NCBI GenBank assembly: GCA_038087015.1
Contig: JASBNA010000121.1
Coordinates: 1 to 55,781, forward strand
DNA length: 55,781 bases
Direction of reading: 5' to 3'
Source: Cerrena zonata
Taxonomy: Eukaryota; Basidiomycota; Agaricomycetes; Polyporales; Cerrenaceae
The notes under the pieces are model-generated. The model saw only the letters and a list, made by a program, of their open reading frames with translations. It had not been told where the DNA came from and did no database searches. Shown here one piece after another: positions 44,461 to 55,781 of the stretch (its first letter is position 1; the number at the start of each line of letters is the position of its first letter). Position numbers and translations under genes: made by a program.

Positions 44461-45581
44461 TCATTGCCCTGCAGTGCGAATCTCGATTCCCAGTCCCTGC
44501 GTAATGACACCTACAGTTGCCTTCGCGTTGCTCTTCAGCTTTGCGGTCCCCTCATGCCCAGCAAATCCAAAACCCAACTTCTCTGCTACTCTTTGAACGT
44601 TCTCATCCTCTCTAATCCATTCGCCTTCGACTTTCTGTTTTGTCCACCAGCTATCAGCCGATTCTCTCGTGGCCGGATCCCGCATGACCGCGCCTCGAAG
44701 ATATTTGAGGGAGGTTAGACGAGCCATAGTTGCGTCCATTGTGGACCGCGTATTTTGGAGGAGTGTGTAAGGGTCGGAATTGGGTGGTGCGGCAGGAAGT
44801 AAATGAATTGCGACGGGGACGAGTAGAAATATCAAATGGCGGAAAAACCAGAGGTTATCATGTAGCTATATCGAATATGAGTTATCCAATAAAGGTGTCT
44901 TTGAAAGCACACGTACCATGTACACGTTCAACCCGTCTCTTGGGATTCTAACGGTGGCTGTGGCAACCCAGTAGCCTTCTACCACCGCTGTAACAACTAT
45001 AGCTGCAACACCATACGTCCTCCAACGTTCGCGACCACTGCCTTGAATTGTCAAGGCACCAATAGTAGCAGCCTCACGAATGTACCCTAGAACTGTCCAT
45101 GGAAGAGCATATAGGGCGTACTCATCAAACGTGCTGCAGTGTTCGCAATCTTGAAGGACGGTTTGTCCAAACCTACAGATGGAGGGTGTTAAAGTTTGTT
45201 ACACGAGAGGAAGAGGGTACGGCAAGACCTGACATAGAGTGTACGCATCTCGAACGAGGATAGTCGCGTTAATAGAGCTTCTAAGGCCTTGGGTAGGCTT
45301 GCATCGCTCTCCAAGCCAGCATGACGTAGCAGAAGCCTCCGAATACTATCCGAAGGCATTGTAAGCGGAACCTTGAGTCTTCCAAATAGATTTGGAGGCC
45401 ATAAGACTGTGATAATGTAGATTATGTATAGTGTATGGAGCACAACAAGGATGTTCAGAGGTTGTCGTAGTGGCGTATGGTTGGCCGAGTTTTGCTTGTG
45501 AAGAAAGAGTATCAGGGAGCCAGAGATAGCAAGCGAGGTGAATATAAATGCATCTATGGATGCACTTATGACTGCCATCAT
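44461..45581 (-). CDS. Multispan membrane protein of unknown function
   Basis: Three exons join in phase. The first, from ATG 45581, has two membrane segments (AFIFTSLAISGSLILFL, LNILVVLHTLYIIYIITVLW) and ends LYVR. The second has FGQTVLQDCEHCSTFDEYALYALPWTVLGYIREAATIG and another hydrophobic helix (YGVAAIVVTAVVEGYW). The third has a last membrane segment (HLIFLLVPVAIHLL) and a soluble tail with helices (NTRSTMDATMARLTSLKYLRGAVM). The total is about 325 residues. It resembles conserved fungal membrane proteins without assigned function, possibly ER or nuclear-envelope. I cannot name it. The hydrophobic pattern, conserved-looking cysteines and intact splice sites support a real gene. A second Met directly follows the first and could be the start instead. 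Confidence 0.75.
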
Positions 45582-46444
45582 GAAACCTTTCGTTGAGTTA
45601 AGGAGGGATGCTCGTGGAGTCCCTTGAAGGTGGTAGGAAATAATGAAGTATATGCTGACTCAGCAACGTATCTAAATATGGCAAAGGCTTCCGCCCTCGG
45701 CGAAAAAGGTCCTCCTAGGCTTTCTCTCCTCACCTTCACATTGCGAAACATTCCAAAGTTGCGATACTCATAGGGTCAGCTTGAATAAGTCCGCACTCTT
45801 GTATAAACCAACAATCAACACATGTGATAGCTCTGGTAGCAACTGTGAACACCTAGGTGTACCTGCCTTATGTCGTTTTCTTGCAGGAGTATATCCATAC
45901 AACTCACAGCTTCCTCGTCATCACCTCTTTCGCTAGTAAAATGAGTGCTTATGAGCTCACAGCCCAAAACATGAATCCTGCGTAGCACTATACTGGGGTC
46001 CAAACTTTCTCGAAAATAGATGTTCTAGAATCCGAGATATCAATGACGTTTCTCTTCGCCGTAATTTTTTCGGGGCAACAAATACACTTTTTGCGCATGG
46101 CCAGCTATTCCGGCATCTCAATCATTCTCCTTCATGCACCTAGATCCGAGTCTGTACAACCGTTGACCCATCTTGAGACCCGAAGGCGCCGTGTCGGTCA
46201 GCACGGAGGAATTTAGCAGAGAAGATAACATAAAATGATGGAATGGCTGGACATGATTTGTACGAAGTGCTCCTCTTTGAGTTCTTCCCTCACCTGAAAC
46301 CTGACTGTGCGATCCTACACGCTAATGGCAATGAACCAAAACTCAAGGATGGGTTAATTACAGCAACCATTTGTGGGGTCACAGTCCTCCATAGGTCGTC
46401 ATTATGCTGCATACCCCCAAAAATATTACGATGTTTAGATCTTT
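45582..46444. other. Intergenic stretch between the membrane-protein gene and the MFS relic
   Basis: No confident gene. A 62-codon minus-strand ORF (45815-46003) and a plus-strand ORF beginning at 46243 have no recognisable motif outside the MFS part. Confidence 0.4.
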
Positions 46445-48478
46445 ATGACCGGAGCTACCACCGTTGCTCTTACACCATTGGCAAAGAATTAAACTTCAGA
46501 CAGTCAGACCTTCAATGGCCGCTGAATGTCTACTCGTACGTACATTACCGTCTAGCAACACTAGTTAAGCTGATCGTTTAGATATACACAATTCATAGAT
46601 TGTCATATGGGTGCTTATTGTTGCTTTGCGGAAGGCTAGCGGACATAGTCGGCAGTAAGATGTTCATAATCGGTTCCGCCTGGTTTAGTCTTTGGTTCGT
46701 TCGTTCTCAGGCATGATGCGAGTATTGGTCACTCACCAATTTCCGAATCATATTTAGGAGTATTGCTGCAGCGTTAGCACCCAATCCATGGACCTTTATT
46801 CTGTTTCTAGGGTTTCTAGGCGTCGGTCCAGCTGCCAACACTCCAGCCAGTGAGTTCAAAAGCATATCACTACATTGTACTGTATGCTAAGTTAACATGC
46901 GCTAGGTATCAGTATCATCTCCTCTACCAGGGAGCCAAGAAATCAAGCTTTGCCATCTCGCCGCCGGAAACCTATAGGTTTCATTATCGGTATGATCTAG
47001 GTGGTTTGTTATCAGAATCCGGAGCTTCAGCGTGCTATATTCGCCCTCGAAGCAGGTTTAGATGTTTACTCCCGTCATCGGCTGGCTTGTACTTCCAGAG
47101 GACGACTTGTCGAGGCGATACGATAAAGGGTTGGATATGTCGGAGCTGTTCTCAGTACAGCTGGTTTGGGCCTTCTCGTTTATGACCTTGGGTGCGATTT
47201 ACATTCCCACGTCGCTAGGCTGCAGAGGTCATTGTACTGACTTTTTCTTCGGACAGAGAATCTACGACCGCTCTAAAAGGATGGGCTACCCATTCATTCC
47301 TTCACTTCTCGCCACGTCTATCTCATTCTGATCCTTTTGTCATATGGAACGGAGAGAATCAAAAGGCCATCGTACTCTTCCCGATGAGTCTTGGACTCAA
47401 CGTGGCGCAAGATGGGCCGGTGTTCATCCTTGTCTTTGGTTGGTGGGGCTTAATACGCTCGCGTACTATGTCCCTTTGTACTATCACAGGTCTGTTGTTA
47501 AGTCCGATCAGACCTCCGTGCGATTAGTTCCTCTAGGTGTTGCGGTATGTCATTATTCAGTGGCTTGACGTTGAGCTACCTTACTGATGCTTCTTAATAG
47601 GGATTGGTAACAAACTATTAACAGAATATTTGGTTGCTATCTTCCCCTCCAAATCCTTATTATATCGGTCTGCTTTGTACAACAGTCAGTCGTCTCAATT
47701 TACGAAATTCAATTTGTCTATTCTCATTTCGTTCACATTTGGTCTCATCACTCTATAGGCATCATCTATCATTTTTGCACTGATCAACGTGCATGCAAGC
47801 TACTGGTCTATGGCCTTCATCGTGATGTGTACCCTACCCGTCATGGATATCGCGTACACTATCGGTAACATGCAGGTGTGCAGCGCATTCGATGGAAATT
47901 CTCAAGCTTTGGCTGGGAGTATATTCAGTATTGCTACAGGGTATGAATGTTTCCCTGTTGTTAACATACACCTTACTAAATGGGATGGTTGTTTTTTCTA
48001 GCTCGGAACCTCAATCGGACTCGCTGTGACGTCCAACATCGCTACTTCCGTTTCAGTAAAGTTTAATGGTGTCCATCCCGAGCTCTCAAGTACGGATCCA
48101 GAAGTCCTCATGGTAGGGTACCGAGCAGCAGGTTGGACATGTTGTGGCGCCTTGGTGTTAAGTCTTCTGGTGGCAACAGTCGGGATGGGAGGTATGGGGA
48201 TTGTTGGACAACATAAACTTGGGCTTGATCCTACTCAATCGAAAAAATCATCACCCGAAGCCATTGAACTAGCAGAATTGGGATTGGAAGATGCCGGGAT
48301 TACATCAACGGATGTTGTCATGGGTCTGAACGAAATACACAAAGTATGGTCAGACTCAGGCGATGGGGAGAGGCCAACATGGGATCAGTTTATCACAAAA
48401 ACTAAAGCTCTTCGAAGTTGTGTAGATGCATCGGTCATTTTTGTTGTTCTCAAAGATCTCATGGATTCACTTCAGTGA
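46445..48478 (+). pseudogene. Frameshifted MFS drug:H+ antiporter (DHA2-type) relic
   Basis: The family's segments appear in the right order but in changing frames: MTGATTVALTPLAK, then SDLQWPLNVYS and SYGCLLLLCGRLADIVG, FLGVGPAANTPA, PIGFIIGMI, GGLLSES, VIGWLVLPEDD, GAVLSTAGLGLLVYDLG, AAEVIVLTFSSDRE, ENQKAIVLFPMSLGL, then INVHASYWSMAFIVMCTLPVMDIAYTIGNMQV and ATSVSVKFNGVHPELS near the end. Single-base losses would explain breaks near 46485 and 47008, and near 47940 the exon phase fails at the splice. Further shifts lie around 47030-47230. Introns cannot explain these jumps because suitable GT/AG pairs are missing. The remaining sequence is otherwise well preserved, so the decay is recent, or the region has base-calling errors. 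An intact member would be a 14-helix exporter. Confidence 0.7.
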
Positions 48479-49124
48479 AAGTAGTGATTAAATTATTACG
48501 CTGTGAATGGATTGGGTTCGAAGCAGCGGCATTGATATTCGTTTACTAGACCTACGTTCCTAGCGAGCAGAGACTGTTGAGGAGACCTTCAAGAAATTTG
48601 ATGAGGAGATAGTGTAAGAGTCATTCATTCATGCTGATCGATGTGATAGCTCACTGAGCCCATCTTCAAACCTATGTGCACGCTGGCTCCTCAGGCCTCA
48701 TTAATCATTAATCATTGCTCAAGCCACCATAATAATTGCACGAACGGCGAGATTGACTACCGACTCAAGGTTAAGGATGAGCTTGAGAGACTGTCAAAGC
48801 CCGATTTCCCAGGTATGTTGTCCTCGCAGCACTCAAACAGGGTGTTTAACAGTTTGAAATGTCGCTAGGCACTTACTGTATATATCCGGCCCGAATAATG
48901 CTTGCTAAATATGGACGGTTGATCGATGTTGATATTCGCTTCAAGTTAGCGAGGCTCTAGCGGCCCTTGTACTCAGCCTACTAGTACAGTAGTACTTATA
49001 CCTTAAGTTAAACTTAACAGCAATGTGAAATGTCAGAACGCTACTACTAACAACATAGCAACCCCAGCGTTCCTATGATTAGTATTGATACCAGGGAATT
49101 GCCTCCTTGGCCACTAGTATCACC
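48479..49124. other. Intergenic stretch upstream of the F-box gene
   Basis: No gene seen. AT-rich, with a short palindrome (TTAAGTTAAACTTAA) near 49001-49018. Confidence 0.4.
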
Positions 49125-50447
49125 ATGTCTCGCTTTCCCGTTGAGATATACGAGAATGTCATCCTCTACGTCCACAAAGAAAGGTCTTCTCATGAAAAAG
49201 AAGTAACTCGAGTGTGTAATTATTCCAATTTGACCCACTTGTGTTCTCATCTCTACCACAGTGCTCGACATTGGCATCCTGTAGTAGGACATGTCGCTCT
49301 TGGTATCCCAGGAGTCGTTACTACCTCTACAGCGACGTTAGATTATCATACAAGGACTCAGAAGAAGGTTGCCCACAGCTGAAATCATTCACCGAATCTC
49401 TCTATAACACTCCCAACAATGGGTACCTTGTGGAATCCTTCTCATTCGATACACCTTTTTTCGAGGATAGTTGAGTTAATTCAGCGATTCACATTCTAGC
49501 CCCTCTGCTCACCAATCTGCGTCGCCTGTCCTTCGGGATACTCTACATGGATTATTTACATCCTAATTTCTTTCGATCATTGTCGCGCTTCCACTCAGTT
49601 CGCGAGCTCATATGTCAAGTCGACACTTCACCTATGTTTCATCGGTTCGCTCGACTACTGCAGACAATGCCTCAGCTTTCCACCCCCAATCTGACATTGT
49701 CATGCCGCCGTAGGACCCGCCCATTCGCGCCATATAATGCCACAGCCAGACGTCCTCAGCAAGTATGCCTTACTTCGCTTAGTATCGATGTCAGCATCAG
49801 GAGTCGAGAATTGGCGATGGATTTGGTCCACGCGCCGTTCATACGGTGGATTCGGGACAATACATTCATCTCGTGCACCTTACGGAAGTTTGACTACCGA
49901 TGCGCGTGTTATATCAGTGTGGAAGTCATCGTGGTAGATGAGTGTCTTAGACGATGTGGTGCTTCGCTTGAGGATGTTTCGCTCCGCGAAATAGACAGAC
50001 CTCATCGTGCTGACATTGTGCCGAGTAAGTTTCCATCCTCGTGAAACCCGTCCCGTAACAACCTACTAAAAGCGCCACTTAGTACTCAGTCTTGAACACA
50101 ATACCAACCTACAGACATTGTGCCTGGGCCTGATATCATCTTCACTTACAGCCCTCGCATATCAAGCTATTCTAGAGACTCTCAACTGGACGCATCTCCA
50201 GTCTCTGCGTTTGATATTTGATTCTCATCAGCTCGAATCAAATTCTTTCGAGACGAAAGGCATTGACGAGACTATCTGTAACTTGAATTTGATGGACAAA
50301 TGTCCCACTTTGTTGGTCCACGCGGAGCTGAGGACACCCAATCTCAAGCAATGTAGTGAGACGCCAATAGAACCAGCCACCGAGAACATATTTCCTCACT
50401 CGCGAAAGAAGTCACCTAATTCTATTGTCGTAAGATACTATCACTAA
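49125..50447 (+). CDS. F-box protein with degenerate leucine-rich C-terminus
   Basis: Four exons (49125-49202, 49262-49469, 49500-50024, 50083-50447) join in phase to 391 residues. The N-terminus is an F-box of the fungal type: FPVEIYENVILYVHKE, then CSTLASCSRTCRSWYPRSRYYLYSDVRL. The rest has irregular leucine-rich patterns (LLTNLRRLSFG, FHSVRELICQV, LRKFDYRCACYI, NLQTLCLGLISSSLTALAYQAIL, HLQSLRLIF) as in many basidiomycete F-box proteins. Such proteins link substrates to SCF ubiquitin ligases through Skp1; the substrate is unknown. The donor at 49203 (after EKE) is needed to keep the F-box in frame. Lineage-specific expansion of this family is common in Agaricomycetes. Confidence 0.78.
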
Positions 50448-50778
50448 GCAACCTATAGTCATGTACGGGTTAAAGACCTAAGATTCGAGTAAGGAATCCT
50501 TTGTAAGATTACGTATTGCTTCCAGTTATGTATATTTCACTTTAACTTGTTAAGACGTTGAATATTCGGCCTAATAACTATAACTCGAAGGGAATAGGAA
50601 ATACTAGGGGATTTATATATATAGCGTACAGCCTGACTACGGCAATTGCCGACATTTCGATCACCTTCCAGTTTCACGATCACCTTTTCTAAGTTACCAT
50701 TTACAACATTCCGTTCGCAATAGCAGTAAGTATCCGAATATCAAGTAAACTTGTTTAGCAATACGAGAACAGACATAA
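50448..50778 (+). promoter_or_regulatory. Promoter region of TRM8
   Basis: 331 bp between the F-box stop and the TRM8 start. A TATATATATAG run lies at 50614-50624, about 155 nt upstream of the ATG, further than the TATA boxes of the metabolic genes in this window. Confidence 0.4.
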
Positions 50779-51748
<970 letters not shown>

Positions 51749-51856
51749 TTGTAACAGTATAATGACACTAATGTAGACACAGAAGAATAACTGGAGGATA
51801 TTGAAGGAAAAATGAAGAGCAAATATATGGTACAGGTACTGATCAAGTCACAGAGC

Positions 51857-54800
51857 TCAGCCATCGTTGACGGCTTTCTTCAATATATCCTGCCAATCTG
51901 CGGCCAACTTCTGCAACGTCTTGCTTCTCGCTATAAGAAAAGGGTTCAATGAGCATTCAGACCGGATTACGGAGAACGGAGAGGGACTCACCAAACACAG
52001 CCAAAACATCTTTCAGTAAATCTCGTTTGGAGGTTCCGAGTATTGTGGGAGACCAAGAATCTTCCCTACCAGGCCGCCTGTCACCAACATGAGCATTTCC
52101 CCATAAGCCTGAGAAGCAATACACGTACCAATACACCGGCCCAAACAACTCCTTGATCAGCTCCTCCGCTTTAGCCCTATAAGCTTGATCCGCGATCTTC
52201 TTCGCATAGAGTACCAAGGCCTGTTTGTACTCCTGAGGACTATCCAGCGACTTGGCGGCATACATCCTAGCTTCCAGATGTCCCAACGTCAAGGCATCAC
52301 TCCACCAACTAGGTCTCTCCTTCACAGCATCAATCGCCGGTAGACGTTCGGCAATTGCACTCTCGATAGTGTTAACGATTCCGCGAGTACCAGTCTGTGA
52401 TCCCCGTTGTCTACCCGACCACACATCTGAGCCTTCTGCCCACCATCCATCACTGAGTTTCGTCCAGGCTAAGAGAGATGAATCATATGTATGTGCCACG
52501 CCGGTTGAGAGCTGAACAATTGGTGCACCATTTGCCCTGACCGAGGCGGTCACGATGGAGCAGTTTGGAGCGCTACCGAGAATGGCGGAGACAGAGATTG
52601 GAGGGAAGAGAGCTTGTTGTTTCTTGATATCCCATACGTATATCGACCCAGAGGAGGTCAACACCATCAGGATGTTTTTCGCACTGCTGATGATAGAACA
52701 TGGGACACCAAGGCTGATAACTGGCATAATCCTTTGTAACACACCATGTTAGATGTTATAATGTATAGTAAGTAGAGCAACAACAGACGTACTTTCGTCC
52801 GGTTGGTGAGTATACAGTAATGGCCCCATCTTGACTTGCAGCGGCGCAAAATGAAGTTGTCGCAGTGAGTGCCAACACCTGTGCTGGTAGGTAATCCAAC
52901 CACTGTGTTTGCTTGCCACTAACGAATAGCACCTCTGTAGGCGTATTGGTGTCCTCGTAATTCCGGCCCTCAAATATATCGTCCGTGCCTTCAACTGACG
53001 CTTTCACATAGTTGAGCAACGAAGATAGTGGAAGTCTTCCTGAAAGTGAGAGTTCGATCGAAGTAGAAGCAAAAGCAGCTACTCCCGGAGGGTTAAAGCC
53101 TGAAGAAAGTTCCTTAATCGATACTGCCTCCCGCACGCGGTCGCCGCCCAGGGTTCGAGGTTTGATTGGTCTATCTTCCATGAAGTCCACAGCACTAGCT
53201 TTACGTTTGCCTTTCCTTCCACTAGTGTCGAGTGAACTAATTTGCACATCCGTGTTCAAATCTCCAGGTGAGTCCGAATCGGGGTACACAAGCATTGGTT
53301 CGTCACCAAATGAATGAGAGGTAGGAGAGTGCATGTTCATGCCGGAAGTCGAAATCTGTGGTTGGATTCTCGAGGATGACGCGATACCTGTCACTTCATG
53401 GAACGATCGTCCAGTTGAGACGGGAACCGAAGGAGGTTCAGGTGCTGACGTCTGCATGTTCGATCTACCAGGGTTCATAGCAGAGGGTATATTTGCACCG
53501 AGTCCACCCATAAACGTCGGCTGCACTCGTTTCTTGGACTTCCGTTTCGCAACCAAATGGTTAATTCGTTCACCACCGAGTCCATTAACAGAGGAATCGA
53601 ATCCTGGTGCCTCAGATGGAGCTCGAGCTTGTACTTCGACTCGTTTGGGTGAAGGTGGGGGAGTCATTTGTTGATCGGTAGGTTGGGTTGTGTGAGAGAA
53701 GCCCGTGGGCAAAGGAGGCGGCGTAAAGCCGAATTTGGCAAGGTATTTTTCCTGTACTGACAATGGTGCGAGACCTTCGAGTTCTTCTGGATCAAAGCTG
53801 AATACCGCCATTGTACCATCTGACGAGACCGCGTAGAGTGTTAGGCCGTCAAGAGACCTATAGAAATGTGATTGAGAATTCAATAAGCACGAGGCCAATA
53901 GAATAGTTACCAGGTTAGGTCCATGATTTGCCGCTCAAACACCTCTTTTGCAACAACCAGAGGTCGAGCCGATTTAGTCTGCCAGACGGAGACGGAACGG
54001 TCATCCGCGCCCAACGCAACAACAGAGCAAATGTTGGAGGCCACCACCGGTTGTGAGGGATTTCGTAAGAAGATGTGGGGATTATACGCCTGTACGGGAA
54101 GTAAGAACCTATAGTTAATGAGAGAGCGGATATATTCTGCGTACCGCTACTTCGATCGTATTTTCATGGCCGACCAGGCTGATATCGGACGTCCAACTGC
54201 CTCTCGATATCACAGCAGCAATGAAAACATAGCCTCCATTGTTTGTTGCATTTGACGCAGTAATATGTGCACCATCTGGGGACCAACTGTTTCCAACATG
54301 AGAATTCGGAATGAATCAGAGAACAGGGAATCATACCTTAGTCGTCGGAAGAAGGTACCTGGTGACTCCTCAAATGGCTTCTTAACTTCCGCCTCCAGTT
54401 CCCAGTCTTTGGTCCTCCATACTTTCACGGACCTATCGTCTGAGGAAGTAGCAAGAAATTCCCCGACAGGGTCCCAACACACTCCTTTGACGAATCCTTG
54501 GTGCAGTTCTAGCTTTCGTAGACGTTCTGTGTTATTTGCGTCAGTAATAGTATCCAAATAGACATAACGGCTGGTTAGTCACCGAGAGTAAACCCACACC
54601 AAATAAGCACTTTGGAGTCTAGGCCAACTGACGCGAGGAATCGATCACCAGGGGCCCAAGCCAAGTCTGTAACATCTGTGGTATGTGTGAGGGAAACGTC
54701 AACCATAAGGAGTTGGGTGACTACGTACCACTTTCGTGTCCTGGGAGCCGTTTGAGAGGTTTCCACCCTTCCACATTCACTTCATCGGATCCCCACACTT

Positions 54801-55249
54801 TCCCTTTCGCTGACCTGGTCGGAAATTAAGCACCAAAAGACAACAAACAGATGATAATCCCAAACACGTACGGGTCAAGGTCCCAAATCATCACAATCTC
54901 ATCGTCACTCCCACTCGCGAGCCACCTCCCGGAATGTGCCCATCGGACAGTCAAGACTGGGCCAGTATGCATAGTAAGGGTACATAGCGACTTCGGCGGT
55001 CGTCCAGAGGCTTCGGAATCCGCGTTTAGTATAGGTTTTGTACTCCAAATTCGTACTTTCGCGTCGAGTCCGCCTGTGGCTATCCGTGAACCATCCGGGT
55101 GGACATGACACGAGAACATGGATAGTCGTTTCGCTTGATCACGACTAGATGAATCTAAACGTATTTTGCATTTATTATCAGTTGTATTAAAGGTATCATG
55201 ATAGTGGCCAACCTTTATGTTGAACCCATGCGGGCTTGGTAAACCTCAT
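51857..55249 (-). CDS. HIR1: Histone chaperone HIR1/HIRA, WD40 protein
   Basis: A subunit of the HIR complex, which deposits H3-H4 independently of replication and represses histone genes. The start at ATG 55249 gives [12 protein letters not shown]. The seven-bladed WD40 propeller follows: [76 protein letters not shown], and others. After it comes a Pro/Ser-rich linker with a B-domain-like basic motif ([14 protein letters not shown]), which in HIRA binds the Asf1 chaperone. The C-terminal HIRA domain ([29 protein letters not shown]) then runs to the last exon (51857-51930). About ten short introns occur. The total is roughly 900-950 residues, shorter than human HIRA (1,017). Confidence 0.92.
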
Positions 55250-55781
55250 GTTGTTTGGTGAGTTGTGTTAACCAAGAGGTGAGATAGGAGAAGGGTATTT
55301 CCTTCGATGGACGAGGCCGTGCTTATAGCTGCAAAACTCTTGATAGAGGAGTGGTTATTAATGTACAGCAGAGATTGAAACTCGAAAGGAAGGTAAAGGT
55401 AGAGGGTCATTAGTATGCGACTCGCTTGCTTGAGATGATGATGCACTTGAGGCGTCGATCACACATGGACAGCACTGCTTTACACTTGTGGAAGGTGCCA
55501 AGTTCATCAAACACGAGTATAATGATCTAACAGTTTATAGGATGTGGTATAGTGAGTACAAAGTTGAATAATGTCCATGGTGTATAGTCCTTGATAAATA
55601 GTGTCCGTAGTGCTCAGCACCCAACGTTAGAAATTATAGGTGCGATGATATGTAGGACAAGATGAAGATAGATCTGACGCAGATGCCTGTACAGGCAAAT
55701 TCCCGACAAACGGGGCATGCTCTCTTCTTCTCAAGGGCAGTGTTGATACAACTAAAAGGTACCAGTAAATGTCAGTTACAT
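55250..55781 (-). promoter_or_regulatory. Upstream region of HIR1 to the window edge
   Basis: No coding sequence recognised. It should hold the HIR1 promoter; no strong TATA box is evident near the start. Confidence 0.4.

Noticed and set aside
45815..46003. A 62-codon minus-strand ORF with a reasonable amino-acid composition
   Set aside because: No motif, no supporting exons on either side, and no credible promoter; it could be a chance frame.

Overview
The window is nuclear DNA of a filamentous basidiomycete, most likely an Agaricomycete. Genes are split by many very short GT-AG introns (about 46-65 nt) and sit close together on both strands. The gene set includes pyranose 2-oxidase, aldos-2-ulose dehydratase, a CE15 glucuronoyl esterase and a chromodomain-type Ty3/gypsy element, which fits a plant-litter or wood-associated fungus. 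I cannot fix genus or order from sequence alone.

Layout. 1-299 (-) is the 5' end of a DUF255/SPATA20-like thioredoxin-fold protein. 603-1576 (+) is a Derlin. 2076-3236 (+) is a secreted or single-pass membrane protein of unknown function. 3645-6850 (-) is aldos-2-ulose dehydratase (AUDH; 11 exons, 887 aa), and 9833-12377 (+) is pyranose 2-oxidase (P2O; 14 exons, 608 aa). These two are divergent around a 3-kb gene-poor spacer and encode successive steps of the glucosone/anhydrofructose pathway to cortalcerone- or microthecin-type products. 13081-22230 is a complete, very young Ty3/gypsy retrotransposon on the minus strand: the two 215-bp LTRs are identical by eye and flanked by a 5-bp duplication. 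It carries gag-protease, RT-RNase H, integrase-chromodomain and an extra sense ORF in the env position.

22604-24880 (+) is an amino-acid/GABA-type permease, convergent with an NCS1 purine-cytosine-type permease (24988-27093, -). Housekeeping genes follow: GPI3/PIG-A (27323-29187, -), mitochondrial ribosomal protein uS7m (29547-30250, +), a MOV10/SDE3-like zinc-finger RNA helicase (30465-33954, -) and proteasome ATPase RPT6 (34427-35985, -). After a gene-poor stretch with a GAGT microsatellite come a small nucleotidyltransferase-like gene (37899-38689, -), an MRS2-type mitochondrial Mg2+ channel (40062-42167, +), the CE15 esterase (42384-43725, -), a multispan membrane protein of unknown function (44461-45581, -), a frameshifted MFS transporter relic (about 46445-48478, +), an F-box gene (49125-50447, +), TRM8 (50779-51748, +) and HIR1/HIRA (51857-55249, -).

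The best candidates for something new are the P2O-AUDH gene pair, in which the P2O has lost the canonical catalytic histidine (GTHRMG becomes GTVRAG), and the retroelement with its 464-aa third ORF, its pol frame lacking an early AUG, and a single in-frame TGA between RNase H and integrase. Exon models were built by hand from splice signals, frame continuity and family conservation. Family names come from recognition of motifs, not from database searches.
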